From the NCBI GenBank assembly GCA_025267735.1, contig CM046295.1, positions 20,306,938 through 20,370,937 on the forward strand: a stretch of DNA of 64,000 bases. Reading direction: 5' to 3'. The position numbers and the translations under genes are program-made. Each line of letters opens with the position of its first letter. Within the stretch, counting starts at the first letter, position 1. This document shows, piece by piece, positions 10,590-52,059 of this stretch. The notes below the pieces were generated by a model, which did no database searches, had not been told where the DNA came from, and saw nothing but the letters and a program-made list of their open reading frames with translations. The DNA is from Mactra quadrangularis (lineage: Eukaryota > Mollusca > Bivalvia > Venerida > Mactridae).

Positions 10590-13500
10590 ATGATGTTTCT
10601 AACTCTGTTTGTTTTTGTTGTGTACATTATCTACCATGGTAAGTTTAAATTATAAGATTATGACACACTGTGACATAAAAATGTGTTTAGTCAGTCAATC
10701 AATATTGATTTGTAAGCTCCTTGTGAAAATACAATTAAGAACTTACATGTAAATAGAAACGTACAATGCAGATTGTCCATCCCCATGTCATAATAATTCT
10801 GATAAACTATAATGAAACTTTTTTTAAGATACTATAGAGGAATTTATATGTAGGAGTTCAGGTTATCATTATGTTTATTATATTGACTTATGGTAATGAC
10901 AGCATCCGTGTATTACTTTCCGTAAAAGTTATACCTAATTTTAAGTTCATTCTGAATACAGTATAACCTCTGCAGAACGGCCCTCTACAGAACAAATCCT
11001 CTGCACAACAACAGCTTTTGATATTTCCCTTAGGCATGATTTTCGTTGTATTTAACCTCTGCAGAGCAACAACTTCTGAACAGCAACACATTTTAGTCCC
11101 TCACAGTGGGTGTTGTTCAAGAGAGGTTTTACTGTATACTTACAAAAAAATAATAGTGTATATGCAGTGAGAGCAATAATAATTGTAGAATTACATTTAT
11201 ATAACGGTAAATGTTTCGTTGAGTCGTGGTGGTACTATAACTATTGTAGAATGAACAGTAAACTCTAAATATCTGCAATTATGTACATATTTTACATAAT
11301 TTATTTGTTGTTTTATATCATCTTATTCAGGGATTGCTCAAGATATCAGCCCTTGTGAGCCCTAAAATATTTAAGACACGGTTTATATGATTTATATGAT
11401 TTTTTTTCTGGTGAGAATTAATTTTATAATAGGGGATAGTAATTACAGAATATGTGTTTATTTTCCTTATTGTATTGTATATTACGTTAATTGTATATCA
11501 GCATTGTGCCATTTTGCGCATATATTCACAGAAACTGGAATGATTTTGTAAGATTATATATTAATTGTCACAAGAAAATAGATTTTCCTATTTTTCAGTT
11601 TTAGTTAAATCTAAACAAACTTAAGATAACGTGGCTAACATTGGCTCTGTTGATTGTATTCTACATTGACTGTGGTAAGAGAACATATTTGTGAAAGCTT
11701 TCACAATGCATTGACATATGTTCGACGTAATGAACCGTTATCTTTCATTTTCATGTGTATGTCACTCCCTTGAAGGCTAGCGGCAAAAACTTTCATTACT
11801 GAGTCTTCTACTCAGTAAAACGTGCAAGGTGGGGAGACAGAACGTTAAACATCAGTTATACAGGAATCTCCACCTAATCAGACAAGATAGAACTGCTCTA
11901 TTCCTTTTCTCAACTTTTCCCATTTGAACATTCAACAAAAAAAAAACAAGAGTAGTGTACGTATTCTTGTCATTTTAACTCAACTAGTCAACAATAAATA
12001 TTTTACAATCATGAAACCTACAAAATTAATGTGCCGTTGTTGCGCTAAGGTATCGTGCGCACCCCGAAAGTGACCCGCAAGAGCTCCGTACGATTGTTCA
12101 CGACTCAATTTACGGGTAAGTGCCGTGCGTGATCCTGTCTGGAAGATGTGCATACACATCTTCCAGACACGGGTCTTTAGGACTCGTTTTTATTCAATTC
12201 TTCTTACGGACCGGTATGTTACCCGCACGTCAGCCCCAATGATCATCTACGATTCTAGTCCTTACATGTCCGTAAACAATATTATTTAGCTTTTGTTACC
12301 ACATCCTTGTGGTCTTACGGCTTACGACCTATAATGAAATCGCTTTCAGTCGTACGGTTCGTTACGAGTGAGTACGGGTCCCGTGTGGCATTCGTTCGGG
12401 TCATACGATACGTTTTCCGTTCCTCTTTGTTTTCTAATGCTAGGTTAACATCTGGCCACGATCTCCCCGTTTAGCCAGAGGCTAAAAAATCGGGGAGCTC
12501 TACGATTAGATGGTATACTCCACGTTCTGTTACGCTTCCTTACGAAACCAGCACGTTTTGTTGCGCTCTACTGCGCTTTGCTACGATCGAGCCCACGATT
12601 TGCATCACGTTCTGTTACGCTTTGTTGCGATCAACACGATTGGCTTCCAAGCTCTACCACGTTCCGTTACGTCCTGTTATGATCTCCCACGACAAAGCCG
12701 CTTTGTTGCGATCTCCTGCGATTTGACCTACGATTTGAGACAAATGACCACGTTTTACGTCACGATTTGATATTTAAACAAGAAATAATTCTTTCCCAGC
12801 GACGCGGGATGAAAAAATGTGTCCACGCTGGTCCCGATCTGTTGCGATTGTACTCCACGTTCTGTTACATTCCGTTACGCTTCGGTACGTTCCGTTACGT
12901 TTTGTTACGAAGGTCACGCTCTGTCACGATTAGAAAATGAATAGGGGCAATCGTGGTGAAATTTAAGTTTGATTTAAAATCTGTCCCGATGCCCACGATG
13001 TCCCCGATTCAACCACGTTCCGTTACGCTCCCCCACGATCACCCCGATTCGACTCCACGCTCTGTTACGTTCGCCACGATGCTCTGGAATCGGGGACATC
13101 GTGGTAATCGTGGCCAAATGTAAACCTAGCATTAACAGGCTTTACGTCAACATCTTATTAGACAAAATTTATAAGCCCATAGTCCTTGCGGCGGCCGTAC
13201 GGGAGTCTTCTACAGTCATAAATAGCTGCCGCTCATACGATTGACTGCAAAGCTCTAAAATTTATGTGACCACAAACCTGTAGAAAGACCATACAAACGC
13301 AAGGCTTCCCACGGTCTGAGTTCACGAGTTGAAATAAAAAAAGATCTTACACCAAAGTTGGCGAATATTCTGTTTCTTTTATGCTTAATTTTGTGTTTAA
13401 TTAGATGTATTTTACACAAATTATAACGTGACGTCATTTCTTCTCCAAGATGACGTCATGTATCCTCTAAAATGACGTTACCGACGATGAAAATATTAGG

Positions 13501-16500
13501 TTATATTTTCACTACAATGAATATATAAAATTTATATTTTCATCGTTTATTTTCATCAAATAACGTGGCGTTTCGCCGTAACGCATGAAAAAAGCAATAT
13601 TTTATTAAATAAATATTAAATACTTTTTTTACATAATTTGTAATGATTTAACTCATTCAAAGGTAGAATAGACCAATGAAAAATTAAAACAAAAATTAAA
13701 CCTTTGAGATTTGGTATAATATTATTTCTATTGAATACTTGTTTGCATTTAATGCATTAGCTCATTCAGCTTATTGTGTACTACGTTAAAAAATTCTAAC
13801 TAACTATTTCTAACTATTAATTAATATAATGCACTGTTCTTACGTTTCTGGGAAAAAGTATCTGAAAAATTACTTGATTTAAAACCTTTTTATACTGTAC
13901 TTTTAGATCTTTGAAAAAGAAAAAAACAGAGGTGATTGTATCAAATTGAAACATTGGTAAATTGCGCGATCACTGCTTTACAACCCATACATATGTATGT
14001 CTAGATTCTTTTTAGTTCGGTTAAATGTTGAAGAAACACATTGTAATGATTATATCAAGGCGGTCGACAATTCTGAGACGGCTCAATCTGTTCCGTTAAA
14101 AAAAGAGCCGAAACGTCGGATAGATAAATAAATATAATATGATCAGACGTGTTATTGTTGTGTATATCATTATATACATATTTCCGTTAGAGATTGACAA
14201 CTGTCCTACACAACTAAATGTCAATGCTAGGAATAAAATGGCCGCAAAAACTTGTTCATATCAAAGCTCCATGAAGGTATGCTAACCAGGAAATGCAATC
14301 CTCGATCAGTAGGCTTGTAGCCAGGCGGTTGGTTCTAAATATTAAATACATATATCATGAAATCATGAAATTATTGCATAAAACAGATTTTTGCCATCAT
14401 CATTTCATGAATACATATATAAAAATGCAAAAAAGGTTTGCCAATAATAAAACTTGGGTGCAATTTCTTTTTTCAGGTATTGCTCAAGAACCTGCTTGCA
14501 AGACGAACAAAACTTGTGATTGTTGCAATAGTATTCCAGATAAGGGATCAAGAGACCCGTATTATATTTGCAATGATAAACAAGGATATTGGGGATGTAC
14601 ATTTGGATGTATGGATGGTTATTGGGGTGGCAAATGTTGGAACAGTTGTCCTGCTTCATGTATAAGTTGTCATCAACATTATACTTATTCTAAAATTTGT
14701 TACTCATGCCATGATGGTTACTATGGAACAAATTGTTCCTTAAATTGTCCTACAAACTGTGCCGAGAACAAATGTGACAAAACAACAGGTAATTGTTTAA
14801 AAGGTTGTATAAACAACTGGAGTGGAGATAAATGTAACGTTTGTGATGATACATGGTATGGTAACAATTGTGATATACGATGTCCAGATATTTGTAAAGA
14901 TAGAAAATGTGACAAAAATGGAGAATGTACCACTGGATGTTCTGATGATAATTTTGACGGACCACATTGTGATCAATGTAAGATAGGGAGATACGGTGAG
15001 AATTGTGACAACTGGTGTCCTGTTAACTGCAAAAACAGCATTTGTGACAGAAATAATGGCACATGTACAAATGGATGCGAAAGAAATTTTGGCGGGAATA
15101 AATGTTACATATGTAAGCCAAGTTATTTCGGAGAAGACTGTGACAAACTGTGTTCTAATTATTTGAATGGTATGTGTGATCGATCAACAGGAAAGTTCAT
15201 TGAATGTACATGCAATAACGGTTGGTATCATTATATTAATTAGCATATTTTTGTAACTATTACCAAAACCCTTATTTCGGTCCGTTTAAAATCGGTATGA
15301 ATCGGTTAAACAGTAGCCATTTTGTTTTTATACTATATATTATTAAATAAGTGATTTGATATAGGCCATGCTATTTTTCAGGGCAGCTTGACTATCCTAA
15401 GGAAAAATAACAGGGCCTATATCAAATCCCTTACTTAATGGCAATTTCATTAAATAACACTTAAGGACCAGTTTTTGATATTGGTCCTAATTATCCAATC
15501 GGGGATCAAAACTTTATTATTGGGCCAGGACCAATAAGTGGCCTTATAACAGCCATGTTTTCAGTTTTATTAAACAGTTTGTGCATTATTTTACAGTGAA
15601 TTTGGCATTTACATGGTAAATAACACATAGTTATTTAATAGATATTATGATTACTCTTAATATTCCTCTGCTTAAAACAATTCCAGATATCAGAATAACA
15701 TTGATACTGCTTAATTTGCCATTTAATATTTATCATTTTCATGTAAAATAACTTTAAGAACAAAGTTTTATAAGAATCGTTATTTTTAACTATATATTAT
15801 AGAAACGCGATATGCCAATTTGACAAACTATGTAAATCAATTTTGTAAACATGGCATGTTATTTCACTTTTAATTTGGGACACATTACTTTTGGGGAAAA
15901 TACGTAAGTCCGCAATATTGTGACCCAGTTTCAAAGTATTTATTCTTATAAAAACAAAATTATTTGTTCAGTGTGTGTATTTTGCCGAAAGTTTCCGATA
16001 TTGCGCAATTTACAAACGAAGACAAAAATACACTGTAAATATTGAGTTTGATATATTCTTGCATAAAGGTCAAGTTCAGGTTAATATTGTCGGACTGTAG
16101 CACTGTTTGATTACTTTATAGTTTCAGTACCAAAGGCGTCGAGTCCTACTTGGGAAATTGCTGGTGGAATAATTGCTGGAAATGTCATAATTACTATTAT
16201 GTCACACGTTTTATGTTTCATATGGAGACGGTAACTTTATTTTCTAATAAATATTTCATACCATACAATGTATTGTATTCCGCCCAGCTAAATCAGTCGA
16301 TATCACACAAATCTACTGATTGGGGGGTTATGGGTTCGATTCCTTGCAGGGCATACTTTCGCAAAATTTAGTATTCGATTAGTTCAATGGTAATTCTCTC
16401 TCCTATCACTGTTTCTAAAATTAAGTTGTGCAATTGTCAGTCACTGCTGAAAGTCTGTACCTCGTAACTGGTAAACAACTGAATCCAGAAAATAAGCATT

Positions 16501-17066
16501 TGTTAAACGATTGTTAAATCAAGCATTTATTTAATTGAATGCATGATTTAATCATGCTTGTCGAATATATTTTAACACATGTATAGTCTGCCTTGCTCCT
16601 ACCAAATAAACATTTTTAATTAAGAAATACTGAAATACATTTTACGATCTGAAATCATTTCAGAAGTTGTGCCATCAAAACAAATCAAATATACCTTAGA
16701 GTACATTAATATTTTTCAAGTGTGCTGTGTTATGTTTTCCACAAGTCTTTCGAGTTTAAGTCATCTTGTAATGTTAATTTCTGACAATTTTTAGGTAAAG
16801 TGCAGTATTTATTAAAGATGTTTATTTGGTAGGAACAAGGCAGACTATACAAGGGTTGAAAATATATTCCTAGGGGCTTTTTTCATATGAAAAAACAAGT
16901 TTGGAGCGACAAAAGCACAATAACAAATATTGTATTTCATTTTATTTATTACAGAAGACAGATAAAGGAAACCAAGAAAGATCCATCAGTAAATGTAAAT
17001 TCTACATATGTAAATGACCACGCTGACCATGAAGGTTATGAAGAATTGCAGATACCTAATCACTAG
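10590..17066 (+). CDS. EGF-repeat (MEGF/SREC-like) transmembrane receptor, gene 2
   Basis: Exons 10590-10638, 14477-15220, 16128-16230 and 16955-17066 with GT-AG borders and phases 1, 1, 2 (as in gene 1) sum to 336 codons (335 aa). A signal peptide (MMFLTLFVFVVYIIYHG) is followed by an ectodomain of EGF/laminin-type repeats (for example CNVCDDTWYGNNC), shorter than in gene 1 by roughly two to three repeats and ending CTCNNG. One transmembrane helix lies at about 275-297, then WRR and a tail with Y317 (YVND) and Y327 (GYEELQIPNH). No internal stop. The in-frame ORF running back to 14293 is intron plus a SINE fragment and is not the N-terminus, because the acceptor at 14475-14476 matches that of gene 1. 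Possible poly(A) signal at 17562-17567. A phagocytic or adhesive receptor role is inferred from the family only. Confidence 0.8.
11331..11674 (+). pseudogene. Remnant exons of a further EGF-receptor copy
   Basis: At 11331 an acceptor TTATTCAG is followed by GGATTGCTCAAGATATCAGC, encoding GIAQDISPCEP and a stop (11363-11365); this matches the start of the large exon of genes 1 and 2 (GIAQD/EPAC). At 11599-11674 a copy of the signal-peptide exon follows (ITWLTLALLIVFYIDCG), with its acceptor and donor (TGTG|GTAAGA), but the ATGATG start has become ATAACG. The order exon 2 remnant then exon 1 remnant indicates a deleted or recombined extra tandem copy. Confidence 0.7.
12137..12168. repeat. Perfect 14-bp inverted repeat (hairpin)
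   Basis: GTCTGGAAGATGTG and CACATCTTCCAGAC separated by CATA. No T-run follows, and in a eukaryotic intron it is not a bacterial-type terminator. It lies in a GC-richer block (about 12040-12430) that may be part of an older mobile element. Confidence 0.9.
12437..13132. mobile_element. MITE with TA target duplication and CACGTTCTGTTACG-type internal repeats
   Basis: Inverted ends ATGCTAGGTTAACATCTGG and CCAAATGTAAACCTAGCAT, both flanked by TA (12435-12436 and 13133-13134). The interior holds many degenerate copies of C(A)CGTTCTGTTACG and CACGATC, and a subterminal hairpin (TCCCCGTTTAGCC/GGCTAAAAAATCGGGGA, about 12464-12498). An 86-codon ORF inside it is only repeat read-through. TA duplication suggests the Tc1/mariner group. 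Confidence 0.75.
13370..13600 (+). repeat. Dispersed repeat with TGACGTCA (CRE-like) motifs, copy 1
   Basis: Contains TGACGTCA twice (about 13430 and 13450) and a related TGACGTTA. The reverse complement of about 29150-29345 is homologous over most of its length, including the GATGAAAATAT and TTATATTTTCACT blocks. Confidence 0.6.
14199..14338 (-). mobile_element. SINE-A fragment (tRNA-derived), reverse
   Basis: Reads in reverse the same body as the fuller copies at 51722-52025 and 53901-54204: GACAACTGTCCTAC, AATGGCCGCAAAAA, AAGCTCCATGAAGGTATGC, then a decayed tRNA-like head. It explains the spurious 5' extension of the reading frame before 14477. Confidence 0.7.
15347..15436. repeat. Foldback (about 22-bp inverted repeat, 45-nt loop)
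   Basis: Left arm TAAGTGATTTGATATAGGCC (15347-15367) and right arm GGCCTATATCAAATCCCTTA (15414-15436) are inverted copies. It lies in intron 3 of EGF gene 2, with further weak pairing inside (CTATTTTTC/GAAAAATA). Confidence 0.75.
16283..16505 (+). mobile_element. SINE-A copy, degenerate
   Basis: A tRNA-like head (B-box-like GGGTTCGATTCC at 16333-16344) followed by GGGCATACTTTCG, as in the better-preserved copy at 53901-54204. The body is decayed. Confidence 0.65.
16562..16873. mobile_element. MITE with long (about 60-bp) inverted ends
   Basis: Left end around TATAGTCTGCCTTGCTCCTA (16587-16606) and right end around TAGGAACAAGGCAGACTATA (16831-16850) are near-perfect inverted copies extending outwards to GAATATATTTT. 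It is about 312 bp, inside intron 3 of EGF gene 2. The target duplication is not obvious. Confidence 0.7.
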
Positions 17067-18118
17067 ATATACAAATATGAACTAGAAGCAAATTTGAATT
17101 TTACTGTTTTTTTAAGGATTAATGCTTACAGAAATCTTACTTTAGCCATAAGGCATAACTTATAGTCTTTGCAACAAACTTTCAACATCACTGGACATTC
17201 GGTCCAGAAGAATATAATTATTTTTATTGCAACGACGTAAAAAACATTATTTAGTTGCACCATCACTACTCATTTAAACTGCTTTGTCAAAATTGTAATT
17301 ATTAGGATAATATAACATGGTAACAATGTCACACTTATTTGTGGAAGGGGATACTGGTTACAGACAATGGTCCAGGAAAGCTAGGTTAGGTGCGCTGGAC
17401 GCCGTATAATGACCTAAAATGTGTTGACACGGCGTTAAATCTAGTAAAAAACAACTTAAGTATCAAGCTTTCACTGCAAATTATTAACCCCTGCCAACAT
17501 AAAAACATCTTAACAACGCCAATATTTGCACACACCAATATAAAGACGTGTACAGTAATTAAATAAAGTTCATTTATTAGTAGCGATTGGTCTTAATGTA
17601 GGAACCATTTGATTTGCAAATTCAGAATTTTCGCATAGGTAATACCTTTGAAAACGCACCATTTTGCAATTAGAGAACATTAGAAAAATTACAAAAAACA
17701 AATTATCAAATTTTTCTATCATTTATTGTTACAAAAACTAAATCACTTTTATATGTTAATGTGATTTTACCTGTAATTGATAAGTTTTGAGATAAATCAT
17801 TAAATATTTAAATAAATTCAATTGTCAATATTTCCCTCATTCAAAACAATATTTACATAGCACTTTTAAAACCAGGATCAATGATGAACCAAAAACAAAG
17901 GTCCATTGACAAATGTGATTTATATTGGAATATGGACCGCGTTAATCTGTATCTGAGCTGCTGAAGAAAAAGATTAAAACTGATGATCTTGATATCCTTG
18001 ATATACTAAAGACTTCATACAGTCTTATCTTTTCATCGGCATGATAAATGAAGTCATTGTGGAAGACAAACGACGTCATCTTAGTATCTAATATATTTAT
18101 TTTAAATGTCTCTATAAA
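17067..18118. other. Tail-to-tail intergenic region between EGF gene 2 and the MRP1 gene
   Basis: Contains the gene 2 3' UTR, the tail part of a SINE-C copy (17345-17450, GACAATGGTCCAGGAAAGCT), and AT-rich sequence. Candidate poly(A) signals are AATAAA at 17562-17567 (+) and its complement at 18096-18101 and 17723-17728 for the - strand gene. No other gene seen. Confidence 0.5.
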
Positions 18119-45494
<27,376 letters not shown>

Positions 45495-47575
45495 GAATCA
45501 CTTCAAGTCCAGTTTTACCTTATAACAAATTTGTTATTTATTTCAAACCAATGTGTTTGAATTGTCCAATTGTAGATTTTTATTTTACAATAGTTAGCGC
45601 CATCATTTAAAGTCGTGTTTGATTATATTCTAAAAAGCCTACTCTAGCTGGACAAAGCATTAGGTTCGCTAAGTCCTAATTTATGACAATATAAAATAAT
45701 AATTTTAATGCAGATACGAGAGCAAGCATTAGCGTATCTATTATTAGTTCAAAGGGACGGGGTCACGCCCCTCTTCTCTCCTTTAAACTGTAGGGGTGGG
45801 TAAAAATATCACAAAACTGATTATAGTAGCCAAACCCTGCTCCTGAACAAAATGTTTGTCAGTCCTCACCTCAAATTTTACACTCGGGGCGGGGCAACCA
45901 TTCTGGCCCCACCAATGTACTTGCTGTGTAGTATGTAGAATATAATTTATATAAGTCCGCTATAATATATACAACAACACGTCTGTCCCTGATCTTTAAT
46001 ATTTAAATACGACTTTCTTTCGTGACAATATTGGAGGTCGTGAAAATCGTGCTACGCTGTGAATAAAATGCCCGGATGCATTCTTTGTGTAGTAATTTGC
46101 TTTGCTTTTAACTCGCGAGGTGGTGGTACAGTGCCAAGCTCAAAACTTGAATCAAGCAGTTATCTAGTTCATGAACGCGCAAAACTAATTTTTGCAGAGT
46201 ATTAAAGTAAAAATGTTAACAACTACAGCTCATAAACGAATATGGGAATTTTCGGACGAAGAAATGTAATACATATAGTTATTTCATGTGCTATTTGTAT
46301 CTTTCCTTTTTGTGGCTTCAGCGAGAAGTTGACGAAAAGCAAGAGGTTGTTTAAAGTAAGATGATCACATAAATATATACCCTGTTACCTTTCAAGATGG
46401 AGCCGACATCCTCGATGGCCCCTTAATTGTAATATAAGGAAAAGGCCATTTTTAGACTCCATAGACACACGATCTTACAATTCAGTAAATATAGCCTCTA
46501 CGAGGTAAATTGATATTAGATGTCGAAATTTATTGAAAGGTTTTGTCTGTTTCCGGTTGATGTCTCAATTAGATTTCTGAAAAGAATAATGGGCAAAAAT
46601 GTGTTTTGCTGCATTAGTAGCTTTAGACAAGGACCCTATATGTAGATCACGTGACTATAGGTCCTGAATTTATTCACTTGATTAATGATGCAATATCTAT
46701 CAGTGGATTTCGAGGAATGAAGTCTCTATAGCCTACGTGTTTGTCCCTTTAAATATAATTAATTCATAACCATGTGCGTTATTTCATATTCACATCTAAA
46801 ACTTACACTATATTGTAAATATTTATATAGACATGTACTGGCGTATGTTTATCAAATGTGGATCAAGTTGGAACGTGGGCTCATCCAAAATTGTCGTCGC
46901 CTCAATCCAACAATGCCATACCTACCAAATTTGCATTCTTGGGAAAATCAACTTCAAAAGTTCAAAGAGTGAGTTCTTTGTTGTTTCAATAAGAATAGAA
47001 ATGAGACTTGGCAGGTTGATAAATTAAGTATTTTAACGCATACTTACACGATGTTATTGAAATAGCGTGAGTTCTTATACTTAAAATGGGAATTAACTGT
47101 TAGGAAAGAGAACAAAAAACCGGTTATTGTGATTGATACATCTCGCTCTAACATTTATATATTGGTTTCCTAACCCCAGCATGATGAAATGATCAAGGAC
47201 TTAATCCCCTTGAATAAAATTTATGACACGCCCACGTCTACTATAATATTGAAGAAAATTTCAAAGTCAGAGTATATGCACGTGAGTATGCATAATTATA
47301 CTGTATCATATTTTGCATAATTTAATATATTCATATGTCTTTGTACATATTCGATATTTCTGAATATGATCTGATAATCATTTATTGTATTCTTAACGGG
47401 TTCGAATAAATAACTGTCCCTTTGTTAAAATAGTCCCACGCTGTCATTGATTTTCGTTATTATTTGGAACAATTTGAATTATTCGCAAAACTTAATTTAC
47501 CAAGGGAGATAACTACTGCGCGACTGAACAAATTTTCTATTGCCGTTGTCTCCCTTAGTTTTACTGGAAAACAAC
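45495..47575. promoter_or_regulatory. Divergent intergenic region between MRP1 (-) and HINT1 (+)
   Basis: About 2.1 kb shared upstream region. Next to HINT1, AAGGGAGATAAC (47502-47513) and GTTGTCTCCCTT (47545-47556) form an imperfect inverted repeat 20-75 bp before the ATG. No TATA box is obvious at either gene. Several short ORFs here show no recognisable similarity. Confidence 0.4.
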
Positions 47576-49858
<2,283 letters not shown>

Positions 49859-50954
49859 TTTGACCTTCAATAATGTAGGTCACAGATCAAGGTCAAGGGC
49901 ATTGGTGTGAAAAAAATTGTGACTTGCTGATTGTATTTAAACTACCCTTGAAATCGGACTTTAGTTGTTTTGCTTTTTGCTATTATAATTCTCATATCCT
50001 TTAGTAATAGTCTTTGATATAAGGCAGTGAATCTTGGATGAAGTTTGCCAAAATTTCCATGGACCTGTGATTTTCAGAATAACAGTGGTCAGATCACATT
50101 GCAGTACTTTGATGCATAATTAGATTTTATTTTTCTTCATCTGTTTTGATTTTAAACTTGCTTTTTGGTGCAACACTTTTTGTTTGAGATAATGCTATAT
50201 ATTGCATTCTCTCTGCTTCTCTTCAAAATTGTATGATATGTAATCAATGAATAAATGAAATAGAAAGCACTAAGTTTTGTTTTTCCTTTTGTAGTTGGGG
50301 CTAGGCCTTGGTCCTGTAGTACTAGTTATGGCTCACTGAACATGGTCTCATGTTACATTCTGTACCTGGGTCTGACTTCCAACTAATTGTACCAATTGAC
50401 AATTTATAAATATCCCATCCTACAGAAGGTGACAGTATACAATTATTTCATATGTTATTTGGGAACATTCCAACTGTTGGCCCGAGGTGGAGGGAATAGT
50501 GTTTTGAACTGTTTCCCGAGGCCGTAGGGACAACAGTTTGACTGTTCAAAATCACACATGAAATAATTGTTTTATTACCTGATTAATTACTATTTAAACA
50601 GTATTTGACATGTTTAGGTCTGCTTAATCAAGATAGATGGATGCTTGATGCATTCGAAAGCGCCTGGTAATTCCTTAAATCCCATAGTAGTTTCTTCCCT
50701 TACATCAGTACAGTAACAGTTCCAATGACATTGCGCAGCATCAAAGCATGCTGGGGAAACAGTCAAAACTATTGACCCGTCAACAGTTCACTCAGAAAAC
50801 AGTAAAAAATATCATATTACACTTATATAAGCAATCGGTTAATAAAACAGAATTTTCACCAGAGACAAGTAAATTCAACTGAGGCTTTAGCCAAGGTTTA
50901 CATTTCTTGTCGAGGGGGAATATTTTTGAAATTCCATCTTGTACAATGTAAATT

Positions 50955-51170
50955 TTAGAGGGCAACTGTGGCGTAGTGGTAAGCATGTCTGACTATGAAT
51001 CCGGGGACTGTGGGTTCAAGCCCGGTGGCGGTGGGTCATACCCTATACATGAGTTGTTGGCCTTGTAGGGTAAAATAGTACAGGTGATAGAAAAGTGTCC
51101 TGCAAACCTATCGTAGGAAGAGCTGGCGGTCATATACTAAATATGTGTTGAATACAACATTAAAAAAAAG
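50955..51170 (+). mobile_element. SINE-B copy (tRNA-derived)
   Basis: A-box-like GTGGCGTAGTGGTAAGC, B-box-like GGGTTCAAGCCC, body with GTCATACCCTATACATG and GAAAAGTGTCCTGCAAACCT, ending in an A-rich tail. Homologous to 18288-18480 in reverse. Confidence 0.8.
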
Positions 51171-51721
51171 AAGGAACTTTTGGGAAGCAGTGTATGTAAT
51201 ACATGTATTAGGTAAAAACAAAACAAGTGGTATGAATTGAAACAATGTATTTAGATCTTGAGTCATTTTGTTGCTAAGCTTAAGTATTTGACATGATTTT
51301 AATGAGCATTAATTTCTATATAACAGAAAAACTCAAAACAATACAACTTCACATCAAAATGGTCAAAAACAACATAGACAATTTAAATACATGAAGAAAT
51401 AAGGAAATTATCACTCCTGTTTTGTGTTTTTTCCAAATAGTGTCATTAAAATAGATATCAGTATTTATATATTGGCATTGTCAAACGAATAGTTAGTATT
51501 TAAATCAGCAGGATTGATGTTAATTGTATGTAATCTATAGTTTTAATAAAAACAGAATAGGAAAGCAACCCAAGTCTGTATCTAGATTTGATAAGTACTA
51601 TAAGATAAAACCTAACTACTAAAGAGCTTCAATTTCTGAAAAAGTGTCACTGCTAGTAAATAAGTAAAAAGTTAAAATTAGTGGCTAATTAGTACTCTAC
51701 TAATAGTTCTTGTATTCAGAT

Positions 51722-52025
51722 TGTTTGTTTGTTGGGTTTAACGCCGTAGCAACACATTGTATAGGTCATATAACGGTGGTCAGTCAACCTACTCACTCCT
51801 CCTGGAAAGACTAAATCTCTGGATTTAGCTGTTAACTACTAAGCGCATACTTTCGTCAGTGACTGACAACTGCCCTACATAAATAAAAAGCATTGGTAGG
51901 AAGGAGAATGGCCGTAAAAATAATTTCATGACCAAGCTCCAGGAAAGTATGCCCCTTCCGGGAATCGAACCCACGACCCCTGAATCAGTACACTTGCGTG
52001 CTACCAACTAAGCTAGCCGAGTGGC
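51722..52025 (-). mobile_element. SINE-A, near full-length, reverse
   Basis: Starts with the tail TTTGTTGGGTTTAACGCC and ends with the tRNA-like head (GGGAATCGAACCC on the + strand, i.e. B box GGGTTCGATTCCC). One of the two best copies. Confidence 0.85.
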
Positions 52026-52059
52026 TTTCATATTCAGAAGTTGAATTAAAAATTTCCCC

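Larger units (their letters stand above)
10639..14476 (+). other. Intron 2 of EGF-receptor gene 2
   Basis: A long intron that replaces the 0.7-kb intron 2 of gene 1. It holds two decayed exon copies (11331-11674), a GC-richer block with a perfect hairpin (12137-12168), a MITE (12437-13132), a dispersed TGACGTCA-bearing repeat (about 13370-13600) and a reversed SINE fragment (about 14199-14338). From 13600 to 14190 I see only AT-rich sequence. Confidence 0.55.

Noticed and set aside
12510..12770. 86-codon ORF as a gene
   Set aside because: It lies inside the MITE and reflects its internal repeats; the protein is low-complexity and unrelated to known families.
14293..14476. Methionine-started extension of the EGF gene 2 large ORF
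   Set aside because: It covers a reversed SINE fragment and a pyrimidine-rich acceptor; homology with gene 1 begins exactly after the AG at 14475-14476.
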